The position numbers and the translations under genes are program-made. A DNA stretch of 54,808 nt from a virus: positions 1 to 54,808 of IMG/VR virus record IMGVR_UViG_3300047995_000105; one strand, written 5' to 3'. The notes under the pieces were generated by a model. That model ran no database searches and was not told where the DNA came from. It worked only from the letters and a program-made list of their open reading frames with translations. The number at the start of each line of letters is the position of its first letter. Within the stretch, counting starts at the first letter, position 1. Shown piece after piece: positions 32,221 to 40,290 of this stretch.

Positions 32221-34620
32221 ATGAATGAGAAACTAACCACACAAAAAGACAACCTTGCGAGACTAATGGCGGGTGAAAATCTGACCGTAGTCCATAAAAG
32301 GATACCTACTGCATATTTTGATGTAAAGAATAGGGTTCTTGCATGTCCTATATTTAAGAATGATATCAGTCCTGCTTTATATGACTTGTTTATGGGTCAT
32401 GAAGTTGGACATGCATTGAACACACCTTATGAAGGTCTTCACAGTGCACTAGAAAAAAACAGAACATTAAAAGGATATCTTAACGTTATTGAGGACGTTA
32501 GGATTGAGAAAGCAATCAAGAACAAATACCCTGGCTTGAGACCTCAGTTCTTCAAAGCATACAAAGAGTTGATTCAAAGAGACTTCTTTGGAATCAAGGG
32601 TAAAGACGTAAACAAACTTTCACTAATTGATAGAATCAACCTACTTACTAAAGTGGGTTCTACTGCAGGTTGTGAGTTTACGCCAGAAGAATTCAAGTTT
32701 GTTGAAATGGCAGAAGCATGTGTAACTTGGGAAGACGTTGTTGTCTGTGCTCAGGCAATCTATGATTGGTCTAAAGAAAACGAACAAAGAACTCAAGAAG
32801 ACCAAGCGGTCTCTACTCTTCCACAAGATGACTTTGACTTCGATGATGAAGATGAAGAAGAAGGTGAAGAGGGTGAATCAGGTGGATTTGGAGACAATGA
32901 AGAAGATGAAGAGGGTGACGATGAGTCACAGGGTTCTTCAAGTGAAGAGGGTGACTCTCTTCCTGACGCTCCTGAAACAGAAGAAGGTGAAGGTGAAGAG
33001 AGTGATGAAGAGTCAGAAGAAGAAGAAGGTGGACAAGGTGATATCTCTGCTAAACAAGGTGGTACATCTGCAAACATTCCCGAAGGTTCTCATTCTGATG
33101 ATGAAGACGGTGCAAGGGAATCAATCACTGAATACAATGCACACAACAATGAAGGTGAGTTTCTAGAAGACGCTCCGATTGTTAGACAAACTATCAATCT
33201 CGGAGACTCTAAAATGTTCGGGAAAGATGGCGAAGCAGAACACATGGTTGTGTCTTCTGAGGAAATTGTCAAAGAATTCAAATCTTGGTATGAAGAAGAA
33301 CATGCAGACATAGGTTTCACTATTGAAGCTGCTAACTTCTCTTACAAGAAAATCGTAGACAAAAACAAATCTCTAATCTCTCACATGGCGAAAGAATTTG
33401 AGATGAAACAGAATGCAATGAGAAGCGTTAAAGCGTTTCAAGGTAAGACTGGAAAACTTGATATGAATGCTGTTGCTAAGTATCAAGTTATGGACGATAT
33501 CTTCAAGAGGGTTACTTACCTTCCTGACGGTAAAAACCATGGTGTCGTAGTTCTTCTTGATTGGAGTGGTTCTATTCATTCTTCCGTCAAAAACTTACTG
33601 GAACAATCTTTCATTCTTGCTGAGTTCTGTAAAAAGGTAAACATTCCTTACAAAGTGTATGCTTTCTCTGACCAATGGAAAACTGCTGAAAAAGAATACG
33701 GAAGAAGAGATAGTGCTTTACTTGAACTGTTTTCTAATGGTAAAAGTAAAATGACTCAAAAAGAAATGCAAACAGTGTTTGGAATTATCTACAACCAGTA
33801 CATTACTGCTGAGACTAGAAACTGGAACAAGTCAGAAGAGATTCTTCAAGAATGGTTTGGTAAGTTGTTTGAAGGTAAATCATTTTGGGGTTATGTAAAT
33901 GGTTTGGACGCCCCATACAAAGTCAGACTTGGTGGAACACCACTTAACAATTCACTTCTTGCAATGAGAAAAATTCTTCCTGAGTTTAGAAATGACAATC
34001 AATTAGAGAAACTAATTCTTACAGTAATTACTGACGGGTTTTCTCATGAGAGTGACCACCTAAGAAGTGGTTACGGTATGGAAGGTTTGAAAGACCAATT
34101 GAAAGAAGGCGAAGACACTTGGGATATAGAAAAACACACTTACATTGTTGACCCTTATTCAAGAAAAACTTATGAATACAATGTTCCTAGAAAAAATTCT
34201 AACTATAGTAGATACGAAAGAAATGACTGGGACAAAACTGCTAACCTGCTTCACTGGTTGCATGAAGAAACTGGTGTCACGGTTACTGGATACTTTGCTC
34301 TTGACAGAAAACAAGATTTCTACGGTCTTCACAATGCATGTAATGACTTGAAAAAAGAAATCGAAAACAAGTTCGGATACGATGACGGTTACAGAAAAAC
34401 TTGGGGTCAAATCAGAAAAGAAGGTTTGGTATTCAAGACTCATGGTTACGGAAAACTTTTTGTTTGCTGTTCCTCGAACTTGAAAACTATCAATGACGAA
34501 TTGTCAGATGACTTGATAGGTGCTAAGAAATCAACACTGCTATCTAACTTCAAGAAAAACAGAAGTGGCAAAGTTGGTTCAAGATTTTTAACTAATGAAT
34601 TTATAAAGGAGATTGCATAA
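32221..34620 (+). CDS. VWA-domain protein with HExxH, CobT-like
   Basis: A 799-residue protein. Near the N-terminus H60-E-V-G-H64 (HEVGHALNTP) is a zinc-metallopeptidase HExxH. Residues ~200-305 are a strongly acidic linker of Glu, Asp, Ser and Gly. From ~440, VVVLLDWSGSIHSS gives the DxSxS MIDAS of a von Willebrand A domain. Marine T4-like phages often carry this gene as 'peptidase' or CobT-like, next to a MoxR/CobS ATPase as here (35100). MoxR-VWA pairs act as metal-dependent chaperones or chelatases. I infer a protein remodelling role rather than B12 synthesis. Confidence 0.8.
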   Translation: MNEKLTTQKDNLARLMAGENLTVVHKRIPTAYFDVKNRVLACPIFKNDISPALYDLFMGHEVGHALNTPYEGLHSALEKNRTLKGYLNVIEDVRIEKAIKNKYPGLRPQFFKAYKELIQRDFFGIKGKDVNKLSLIDRINLLTKVGSTAGCEFTPEEFKFVEMAEACVTWEDVVVCAQAIYDWSKENEQRTQEDQAVSTLPQDDFDFDDEDEEEGEEGESGGFGDNEEDEEGDDESQGSSSEEGDSLPDAPETEEGEGEESDEESEEEEGGQGDISAKQGGTSANIPEGSHSDDEDGARESITEYNAHNNEGEFLEDAPIVRQTINLGDSKMFGKDGEAEHMVVSSEEIVKEFKSWYEEEHADIGFTIEAANFSYKKIVDKNKSLISHMAKEFEMKQNAMRSVKAFQGKTGKLDMNAVAKYQVMDDIFKRVTYLPDGKNHGVVVLLDWSGSIHSSVKNLLEQSFILAEFCKKVNIPYKVYAFSDQWKTAEKEYGRRDSALLELFSNGKSKMTQKEMQTVFGIIYNQYITAETRNWNKSEEILQEWFGKLFEGKSFWGYVNGLDAPYKVRLGGTPLNNSLLAMRKILPEFRNDNQLEKLILTVITDGFSHESDHLRSGYGMEGLKDQLKEGEDTWDIEKHTYIVDPYSRKTYEYNVPRKNSNYSRYERNDWDKTANLLHWLHEETGVTVTGYFALDRKQDFYGLHNACNDLKKEIENKFGYDDGYRKTWGQIRKEGLVFKTHGYGKLFVCCSSNLKTINDELSDDLIGAKKSTLLSNFKKNRSGKVGSRFLTNEFIKEIA

Positions 34621-34775
34621 TGACTTTTGAAGAATTTGTAAAACACATGTTCGTTGAGAACTGTATGGAAAGGAAAGCATGGGGTGAGAAACCTTTTGCT
34701 GACGTGAGTGAATATTATTCGTGGGGAACTAACTCAAGTTTCCTCGTAAAACTATGGAGTGAGAAATATGCTTAA
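34620..34775 (+). CDS. Small hypothetical protein (51 residues)
   Basis: A short ORF beginning at the TAATG overlap of the VWA gene stop and ending eight bases inside the next gene. It starts MTFEEFVKHMFVENCMERKAW and is Trp/Tyr-rich (SEYYSWGTN). The overlaps at both ends are typical of genuine coupled phage genes. No family recognised. Its place between the VWA protein and the CobS-like ATPase suggests a link to that complex. Confidence 0.55.
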   Translation: MTFEEFVKHMFVENCMERKAWGEKPFADVSEYYSWGTNSSFLVKLWSEKYA

Positions 34776-35025
34776 GACTAGAGACCCATTGAGGGTAGAC
34801 CCAATTTACTATATCAACATTGACGGTATGAATCATTCTGCTTTCGCAGACGCTGTTATGGACGTAGGAGACCCGCCCTGCGTAGCGAATGACTGCGATA
34901 GGGTATCCAAATGTGCTGAAGAGGGTGTAGAGTGCTTCGCATTCAGGATATGGGTCAATAATGGTGGTGATTTGAACGAAAAACAGGTCAAAAAAATGGG
35001 AAAATTACTTCAACCATGCAAATAG
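34768..35025 (+). CDS. Cys-rich small hypothetical protein
   Basis: An 85-residue protein from the ATG at 34768, with GGAG upstream; an in-frame GTG at 34759 is less likely. It holds PPCVANDCDRVSKCAEEGVEC, four cysteines spaced C-x4-C-x5-C-x6-C, suggesting a small metal site. The C-terminal end (NEKQVKKMGKLLQPCK) has a fifth. Proteins of this kind occur in marine T4-like phages without assigned function. It precedes promoter module 3. Confidence 0.6.
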   Translation: MLKTRDPLRVDPIYYINIDGMNHSAFADAVMDVGDPPCVANDCDRVSKCAEEGVECFAFRIWVNNGGDLNEKQVKKMGKLLQPCK

Positions 35026-35028
35026 CTG

Positions 35029-35063
35029 TTGACAGTGACATGCATTTTTTGTTAGCCTATACA
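35029..35063 (+). promoter_or_regulatory. Promoter module 3, upstream of the CobS-like gene
   Basis: TTGACA (35029-35034), GTGACA, T6 run, TAGCCTATACA (to 35063). Almost identical to module 1. It is followed by a 37-base leader with AAGGAG. Confidence 0.7.
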
Positions 35064-35099
35064 CATGATGAGAAATAAATTAATAACTAAGGAGACTAT

Positions 35100-36383
35100 A
35101 TGAGCGCATCTTATGATAAAAATGAGTCGATTTCCGTTGACGGTAAATCGTTTCATTACACGCCTGACAGGAAAGAGTTCCTAGAAGGTCTAATAGGTAA
35201 GTATCCTAATCAGACTTCCTTTACGAAGGAAGAGATTGAGACACTAGGACACGTACCTTACTGGTTGAACAATACCAAAAGGTATCCGTTCAAAACGTCC
35301 ACCGACAACGGGACTATCTTCAATCTTGAAGCAGTTGTGAGTGGTTACAATGGTGGTTATGAACCTGAGACAGTGGTTCCTATCGCACCAGTTAAATCTG
35401 CCCCGATTCCTGCGGTTGCAAAACCCCAGCAGTCACCAGTCGCAATGAAGACTGAAATGGCAGATATCAACCTCTTGAATGATAATGTAAAAATCATTCC
35501 TGAGAAAATGTCTAACTATGTTCCTTTTGGTCACTTTTCTGACGTTAAGAACATAATCAAGTCTGATATTTTCTTTCCAGTATTTGTTACTGGATTGAGT
35601 GGTAACGGTAAAACCTTAATGGTTGAACAAGTTTGTGCTCAATTGAAGAAGGAACTTTACAGGGTCAACATTACGATTGAGACTGACGAAGATGATTTAA
35701 TGGGTGGTCACACTCTTGTCAATGGTAACATTGTCTACAGAGAAGGCCCTGTTATCAAGGCAATGAGAAAAGGCGCTGTCCTTCTTCTTGACGAAGTTGA
35801 CTTGGGTTCAAACAAGTTGATGTGTCTTCAATCAGTTCTTGAGGGTAAAGGATACCTAATCAAGAAAACTGGTGAGTGGGTTACTCCTGCTAAAGGTTTC
35901 ACTATTCTTGCTACTGCAAATACCAAAGGACAAGGTTCTGATGACGGTAAGTTTGTAGGGACTCAAATCATGAACGAAGCAATGCTTGAAAGATTTGCGG
36001 TCACAATGCAACAGGAATATCCACCTGTAGTGACTGAGAGAAAAATCCTTTCTAAGGAAATGGCTCTAAGTGGTGATGTTGATATGGACTTCTGTGAGAA
36101 GTTGGTTGACTGGGCGGACGTTATCAGAAAAACTTTCTATGAAGGTGCGATTGATGATGTTGTGACTACTAGAAGGTTGGTTCACATTGTGAATGCTTTC
36201 AGAATGTTTGGTGACAAACTCAAGTCTATTGAGATGTGCATATCTAGGTTCGATGAAGAGACTAGAATGTCTATCCTTGACCTCTACACTAAGATTGACG
36301 CTGGTGTTAATCCTTTTGAAGAGGTTGTTGAAGAGGGTTCAGAAGAAAATTCTGAAAACCCTCTAGACGAAGTTGACTTCTAG
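35100..36383 (+). CDS. cobS: CobS-like AAA+ ATPase (MoxR family)
   Basis: A 427-residue AAA+ protein. Walker A is GLSGNGKT (165-172), Walker B VLLLDEVD (~227-234) and sensor 1 ILATANTKGQG. The N-terminal ~130 residues contain a Pro/Ala-rich linker. The C-terminus is acidic. The core resembles CobS, the ATPase subunit of cobaltochelatase, which is a common core gene of T4-like cyanophages. Its probable partner is the VWA/HExxH protein at 32221. They may form a MoxR-VWA chaperone. A dedicated promoter and AAGGAG drive it. Confidence 0.88.
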   Translation: MSASYDKNESISVDGKSFHYTPDRKEFLEGLIGKYPNQTSFTKEEIETLGHVPYWLNNTKRYPFKTSTDNGTIFNLEAVVSGYNGGYEPETVVPIAPVKSAPIPAVAKPQQSPVAMKTEMADINLLNDNVKIIPEKMSNYVPFGHFSDVKNIIKSDIFFPVFVTGLSGNGKTLMVEQVCAQLKKELYRVNITIETDEDDLMGGHTLVNGNIVYREGPVIKAMRKGAVLLLDEVDLGSNKLMCLQSVLEGKGYLIKKTGEWVTPAKGFTILATANTKGQGSDDGKFVGTQIMNEAMLERFAVTMQQEYPPVVTERKILSKEMALSGDVDMDFCEKLVDWADVIRKTFYEGAIDDVVTTRRLVHIVNAFRMFGDKLKSIEMCISRFDEETRMSILDLYTKIDAGVNPFEEVVEEGSEENSENPLDEVDF

Positions 36384-36386
36384 ACA

Positions 36387-36392
36387 TATAAT
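36387..36392 (+). promoter_or_regulatory. Sigma70 -10 element (TATAAT)
   Basis: TATAAT with six bases before the ATG at 36399. The -35 at 17-base spacing is TAGACG (four of six matches). Confidence 0.5.
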
Positions 36393-36398
36393 AATGGT

Positions 36399-36686
36399 AT
36401 GAGTATTAATTACAAATACAACGAGAGAGAACTCTTAAAGGAGTTCTCTTCGTATATAGACAAGACTTATGACCAACACTATAGTCATAATCAATTTCAG
36501 GCGACTGAATTTATTATGGACAGTGGTCATGGTGAGGGATTTTGTATCGGGAACATTATGAAATATGCACAACGATACGGAAAAAAAGATGGGTATAACA
36601 GAGCAGACCTTTTGAAAGTAATCCACTATGGATTCCTTGCTCTAAACAATCATGATAGGAGACTAAAAAGTGATGAAGATAAGTAA
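36399..36686 (+). CDS. DUF3310 (SaV-like) protein
   Basis: A 95-residue protein whose C-terminal half, FCIGNIMKYAQRYGKKDGYNRADLLKVIHYG, matches the DUF3310 pattern (GN.iKY..RyG.K....DL.K..hY). DUF3310 proteins are frequent in phages of many hosts, often near replication or nucleotide genes. Biochemical role unknown. The gene starts six bases after a TATAAT (predicted leaderless) and overlaps the sliding clamp gene by 14 bases. Confidence 0.75.
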   Translation: MSINYKYNERELLKEFSSYIDKTYDQHYSHNQFQATEFIMDSGHGEGFCIGNIMKYAQRYGKKDGYNRADLLKVIHYGFLALNNHDRRLKSDEDK

Positions 36687-37338
36687 TGAAACTAAGGAAG
36701 TTCTAAAGAACTTCTCAACTATAAACTCTGGCATCAAAGTAGGTGCTGGAAACAAATTGGAGACTATCTCTAATATGAAAAATATTCTTGCAGTGGCAAC
36801 GGTAAATGAATCGTTCCCTCAAGGATTTTCTGTGTATAACCTGCCTGAATTTTTGGGTGCAACGTCTTTATTTGAAGACCCCGACTTTCAATTCAACGAT
36901 GCAGCTATGACTATTACGGATAACAATTCGTCAATGTCATATTTCTATGCTTCCGAAGGAATGGTAACTTCACCTGAGAAAATGATTACAATGCCAGAGG
37001 CAGAAATTGTATTCGATATCAGTAGCACACTATTGAGTGACTTGAACAAAGCGTCAAGTGTTTTGGGTGTTAGTGATTTGGTTCTTGAATCAGACGGTAC
37101 AAATATATCATTGACCGTCAAGGATAAAAAGAACACGACTACAAACACGTTCAGTAGAATCGTGGGCACTGGAAATGGTGCTTCGTTCTCTATGAACTTT
37201 AAGATTGAGAACCTAAAAGTTCTTGCAGGTAACTATACAGTATCTGTATCAAGTAAAGGTATATCCCATTTCAAGAATAAGGATATTGACCTAGAGTATT
37301 TTATTGCACTGGAACCTGATTCAAAATATAGTGCCTAA
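36673..37338 (+). CDS. 45: Sliding clamp gp45
   Basis: A 221-residue homologue of T4 gp45 (228). The start MKISNETKEVLKNFSTINSGIKVGAGNKL parallels T4 MKLS...LKNFATINSGI; ATG 36673 is chosen over a GTG directly before it for that reason. LEYFIALEPDSKYSA ends the protein, as in other gp45 sequences. The trimeric ring tethers gp43 to DNA and in T4 also activates late transcription with gp33 and gp55. It is followed by a structured leader and gp44. Confidence 0.92.
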   Translation: MKISNETKEVLKNFSTINSGIKVGAGNKLETISNMKNILAVATVNESFPQGFSVYNLPEFLGATSLFEDPDFQFNDAAMTITDNNSSMSYFYASEGMVTSPEKMITMPEAEIVFDISSTLLSDLNKASSVLGVSDLVLESDGTNISLTVKDKKNTTTNTFSRIVGTGNGASFSMNFKIENLKVLAGNYTVSVSSKGISHFKNKDIDLEYFIALEPDSKYSA

Positions 37339-37345
37339 AGGCATA

Positions 37346-37351
37346 TATAAT
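37346..37351 (+). promoter_or_regulatory. Possible -10 element (TATAAT) before gene 44 leader
   Basis: TATAAT just after the gp45 stop. It would start a transcript near 37358 and give gene 44 a ~118-base leader that contains the three-stem structure described next. Confidence 0.45.
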
Positions 37352-37370
37352 AATGTGTTAGTGTTATGCC

Positions 37371-37470
37371 AGTCTCTGTAATACTTTCGGGAGTGACCCC
37401 TTCTCATCACACAACTAGGGTGGGTCACGCCGTAAAATCGGTGGGGATTTTACAACCTTTTAACGAGACT
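37371..37470 (+). promoter_or_regulatory. Predicted three-way-junction RNA leader of gene 44
   Basis: Closing stem AGTCTC (37371-37376) with GAGACT (37465-37470), possibly extended by TAA/TTA. Hairpin A: GTGACCC (37393-37399) with GGGTCAC (37422-37428). Hairpin B: GTAAAATC (37432-37439) with GATTTTAC (37446-37453), loop GGTGGG. The 3' strand of the closing stem holds the only GAG that could act as Shine-Dalgarno for the gp44 ATG at 37476, so folding would block initiation. It could be an RNA switch or a protein-binding control site. Confidence 0.5.
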
Positions 37471-37475
37471 AAATT

Positions 37476-38423
37476 ATGAACAATGAATTTTTATTTGTAG
37501 AGAAGTATCGTCCTCAAAAGATTGACGACTGTATACTTCCAAGTGACCTGTATGCCACATTCAAAGACATAGTAGAAACGGGTGAGATACCTAATCTTAT
37601 GTTGAATGGTACTGCAGGTTGTGGTAAAACAACTGTAGCGAAGGCACTTTGTAATGAACTAGGTGCAGACTTTATAGTTGTCAACGGTTCTGATGAAGGT
37701 AGATTGATTGATACCTTGAGAACCAAAATCAAAAACTTTGCGTCCACCACCAGTTTGTCTGGCGGCCCTAAAGTAGTTATTCTAGACGAAGCAGACTACA
37801 TTAGTGCCGAATCTGTGCAACCTGCTCTGCGTGGATTCATTGAAGAGTTCAGTTCTAATTGCAGGTTCATTATGACTTGTAATTTCAAGAACAGAATTAT
37901 CAATCCTTTGCATTCAAGATGTACTGTGATTGACTTCAAGATTCCTAGTAGTGAAAAACCTAGACTTGCAAGTGTGTTCTTAGCAAGACTCATGGAGATA
38001 TGTACGCTAGAAGAAATCAAGTTCAACAAGGACGTACTTGCTGAACTTATCATGAAATTCTTTCCCGACTTTAGACGTTGTCTAAATGAGGTTCAAAGAT
38101 ATGGTATCGGTGGTGAAATCGATACTGGATTACTTTCTACTCTTGCAGAAGAGAAGATTACGCCATTGATAAATACACTCAAAGAAAAGAAGTGGACTGA
38201 AATGCGTAAGTGGGTCGGTGAAAATTCTGACAATGATTTATCTGTAATGTATAGAAAGATTTTTAACGCACTCGAACATAAACTCGAACCTGCCTCAATA
38301 CCTGCATGTGTTTTAATCATAGCAGACTATCAGTACAAGACTGCATTTGCAGCTGATTCTGAAATTAATTTAGTTGCATGTTTGACCGAGATTATGTCGG
38401 AGTGTAAATTTAGGAGTAAGTAA
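37476..38423 (+). CDS. 44: Clamp loader large subunit gp44
   Basis: A 315-residue AAA+ ATPase homologous to T4 gp44 (319). The N-terminus FVEKYRPQKIDDCILP is typical of clamp loaders. Walker A is GTAGCGKTT near residue 45, Walker B VVILDEADYIS near 103, and the SRC arginine finger is LHSRC near 149. With gp62 it opens and loads gp45. The gene is preceded by an unusual folded leader, and its last base is the first of the peroxiredoxin ATG. Confidence 0.95.
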   Translation: MNNEFLFVEKYRPQKIDDCILPSDLYATFKDIVETGEIPNLMLNGTAGCGKTTVAKALCNELGADFIVVNGSDEGRLIDTLRTKIKNFASTTSLSGGPKVVILDEADYISAESVQPALRGFIEEFSSNCRFIMTCNFKNRIINPLHSRCTVIDFKIPSSEKPRLASVFLARLMEICTLEEIKFNKDVLAELIMKFFPDFRRCLNEVQRYGIGGEIDTGLLSTLAEEKITPLINTLKEKKWTEMRKWVGENSDNDLSVMYRKIFNALEHKLEPASIPACVLIIADYQYKTAFAADSEINLVACLTEIMSECKFRSK

Positions 38424-38953
38424 TGTTAGGAATGCTAACTGTAGGTGACCAATTCCCGCCTGTAAAATTAAATGGAATTGACGCTAACAATGACTTCGTT
38501 GAAGTTCAAATCGCTGAGGGTTATACGCCACTCAAACATGAGTGGACAGTAGTTTACTTTTATCCAAAAGACTTTACTTTTATCTGTCCAACTGAGATTG
38601 CTGGTATGGACATATTAGTTGACCATGCAAACGTGATTGGTATTTCAGGTGATAATGAATTCTGTAAGTCTGCTTGGAAACAAGCGAATGGTGTTATTAG
38701 AGAAATCAAACACACACTTGCGGCTGATTGTGGACTCAAATTATCTTCTGAACTTGGCATTGTCAATGAAGAACAAGGTGTCTGTAATCGTGCAACATTT
38801 ATCTTTGATAAAGATAGAGTCATTCAACACGTATCAGTCAATGGATTATCTACTGGTAGAAATGCTCAAGAAGTTCTTAGAACTTTGAAAGCAATTCAAG
38901 CTGGTGGATTGACTGGTTGTGAATGGAACGAAGGAGACGATTTCGTTGCATGA
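38423..38953 (+). CDS. Peroxiredoxin (AhpC/2-Cys type)
   Basis: A 176-residue thioredoxin-fold peroxidase. The peroxidatic Cys55 lies in YFYPKDFTFICPTEI, the standard Prx motif (P...T..C). C166 in LTGCEWNEGDDF is placed like the resolving Cys of AhpC-type enzymes (C.W..GD), with C121 as an alternative. It reduces H2O2 and alkyl peroxides and needs a host or phage reductant. It is inserted between gp44 and gp62 of the clamp-loader operon with a one-base overlap and a TAGGAG RBS, which is unusual. Confidence 0.93.
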   Translation: MLGMLTVGDQFPPVKLNGIDANNDFVEVQIAEGYTPLKHEWTVVYFYPKDFTFICPTEIAGMDILVDHANVIGISGDNEFCKSAWKQANGVIREIKHTLAADCGLKLSSELGIVNEEQGVCNRATFIFDKDRVIQHVSVNGLSTGRNAQEVLRTLKAIQAGGLTGCEWNEGDDFVA

Positions 38954-39225
38954 GTGAGTTTGATGAAATAGTACAACGTCAACGAGAACTTCTCGAAGCA
39001 GAAGAGTGGGCGAAAGGAGTACATACCTTACAAATACATAGGTTGTATTCCATGTTCTATGAAACAGAAGAATCCGAAAAATTTCTCGATAACGGTTATG
39101 TTACTGATATTACATATAACAGTGGCGTAACCATAAGAGAACAAAATGGAAAAGAGGTATACAAATTTGGAGAAGAATTGAAAGGTGAAGACCTTGTAGA
39201 TTCTTTTAGAAGTCACACTGCATGA
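38950..39225 (+). CDS. Small hypothetical protein between Prx and gp62
   Basis: A 91-residue protein from the ATG at 38950 (ATGA overlap with the peroxiredoxin stop). An upstream in-frame ATG at 38923 is inside that gene. The N-terminus is a charged helix (SEFDEIVQRQRELLEAEEW), and the remainder is a short beta region (GYVTDITYNSGVTIREQNGKEVYKF). No family recognised. It overlaps gene 62 by four bases, so it is part of the replication operon. Confidence 0.55.
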   Translation: MSEFDEIVQRQRELLEAEEWAKGVHTLQIHRLYSMFYETEESEKFLDNGYVTDITYNSGVTIREQNGKEVYKFGEELKGEDLVDSFRSHTA

Positions 39226-39620
39226 AGAAAACTAATCCGTTTGATTTTGTTAAATCTGTATCCCATACCAAAAAAGATATTATGGTGGACGATATTGCTG
39301 AGAAGCAGTATGCACCATTCATAACTAATAAAGCATTATCCTATCACCAAGACGCAGTTTATTTTGCAAATGAAATGAACATACGTCATGGTGTAGATAA
39401 CCGCCTTCAATACCTTTTTTATCTAAATATACTAAGGAAAAGACAAAGATTTTCAACTTGGTCTAAACCCTATATTAGTAAAAAGTTAGATACAATCAAG
39501 GACTACTATCAAGTAAGTAACTTAAAAGCAAAGGAATATTTGGAAGTTCTTACTGATAAGCAGGTTCGTGAATTGAAAAAAAGAATGACAAAAGGTGGCA
39601 AGGATAATGGAAAGTTATGA
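39222..39620 (+). CDS. 62: Clamp loader small subunit gp62
   Basis: A 132-residue protein matching short marine gp62: N-terminal NPFDFVKSVSHTKKDIM, then YAPFITNKALSYHQDAVYFANEMN and LQYLFYLNILRKRQRFSTWSK, ending with KAKEYLEVLTDKQVRELKKRM. T4 gp62 is 187 residues; marine versions are shorter. It forms the 4:1 gp44-gp62 complex. It starts at an ATGA overlap and ends overlapping regA by 14 bases. Confidence 0.88.
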   Translation: MKKTNPFDFVKSVSHTKKDIMVDDIAEKQYAPFITNKALSYHQDAVYFANEMNIRHGVDNRLQYLFYLNILRKRQRFSTWSKPYISKKLDTIKDYYQVSNLKAKEYLEVLTDKQVRELKKRMTKGGKDNGKL

Positions 39621-40023
39621 GAATGAAGTCAAAGACTTAATTGAAGTTACATTCCCCGAAAAAGACGATTTTTTAAAGATACGTGAGACTCTCACTAGGA
39701 TTGGTGTAGCGTCACGTAAAGAACAAGAGTTATATCAGTCTTGCCATATCCTACACAAACGTGGGAAGTATTACATAACCCACTTCAAAGAACTATTCAT
39801 ACTGGACGGTAAACCTAGTAACCTAGACGAGAATGATATTGGTAGAAGGAATACCATTATCAACCTTCTACAACAATGGAGCCTACTTAAAGTATTGAAT
39901 CCTGACAGTATCAAAGAACCTACCGCACCTCTATCACAGATTAAAATCATTCCTTTTAAAGAGAAAAAGGAATGGATTCTCACACCTAAATACAATATCG
40001 GTAACAATAAAGCACCCGAATAG
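39607..40023 (+). CDS. regA: Translational repressor RegA
   Basis: A 138-residue homologue of T4 RegA (122): DFLKIRETLTRIGVASRKEQELYQSCHILHKRGKYYITHFKELF aligns closely with the T4 sequence, and the C-terminal KEKKEWILTPKYNIGNN matches the T4 end. RegA binds initiation regions of early mRNAs, including gene 44 and 45 messages in T4, and blocks ribosomes. The start at 39607 has AAGG upstream. The 44-62-regA order is conserved with T4 apart from the two genes inserted after 44. Confidence 0.93.
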   Translation: MESYENEVKDLIEVTFPEKDDFLKIRETLTRIGVASRKEQELYQSCHILHKRGKYYITHFKELFILDGKPSNLDENDIGRRNTIINLLQQWSLLKVLNPDSIKEPTAPLSQIKIIPFKEKKEWILTPKYNIGNNKAPE

Positions 40024-40030
40024 ATAAATA
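40023..40030 (+). promoter_or_regulatory. Late promoter variant (GATAAATA)
   Basis: GATAAATA overlapping the end of regA, 20 bases before the ATG at 40051. It would start a late unit of small membrane proteins. Confidence 0.5.
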
Positions 40031-40050
40031 TCCCTACAAGGATACATTAC

Positions 40051-40281
40051 ATGTTTGGATTTATTTTAACGATTTTAAAGAATATCGTGCTTAAGTTAGC
40101 AACAACTGGAGCATTCAACTTTATGATGCCGACTCTACTAAAAGTAGACAAGTGGTGTGAAGAGAAAATTGGATTAGATATTATTAAACAAGAGCAGAGG
40201 TGGTTTGAGAAGTATCCACTGCTCAAAAAAAGAATTGAGGTTTTAGAGTCTAAAGTAGAAGACCTTCAATCTCAAAAATAA
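40051..40281 (+). CDS. Small membrane-associated protein with coiled coil
   Basis: A 76-residue protein. The N-terminal ~30 residues are hydrophobic (FGFILTILKNIVLKLATTGAFNFMMPTLL), followed by a basic/acidic helix ending in a coiled coil (KRIEVLESKVEDLQSQ). It looks like a peripheral or monotopic inner-membrane protein. First of five consecutive small membrane genes that precede the curli genes. No family recognised. Confidence 0.6.
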   Translation: MFGFILTILKNIVLKLATTGAFNFMMPTLLKVDKWCEEKIGLDIIKQEQRWFEKYPLLKKRIEVLESKVEDLQSQK

Positions 40282-40290
40282 GGAGAATCT

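Noticed and set aside
32738-33166. 142-codon + strand ORF and - strand Ser/Pro-rich ORF in the VWA gene
   Set aside because: Out-of-frame reading of the acidic linker; Lys/Met-rich or Ser-rich composition is artefactual.
32221-36383. Cobalamin biosynthesis as the function of the CobS/VWA pair
   Set aside because: No CobN-like chelatase or other B12 gene in the window. MoxR-VWA chaperone function fits the sequences equally well.
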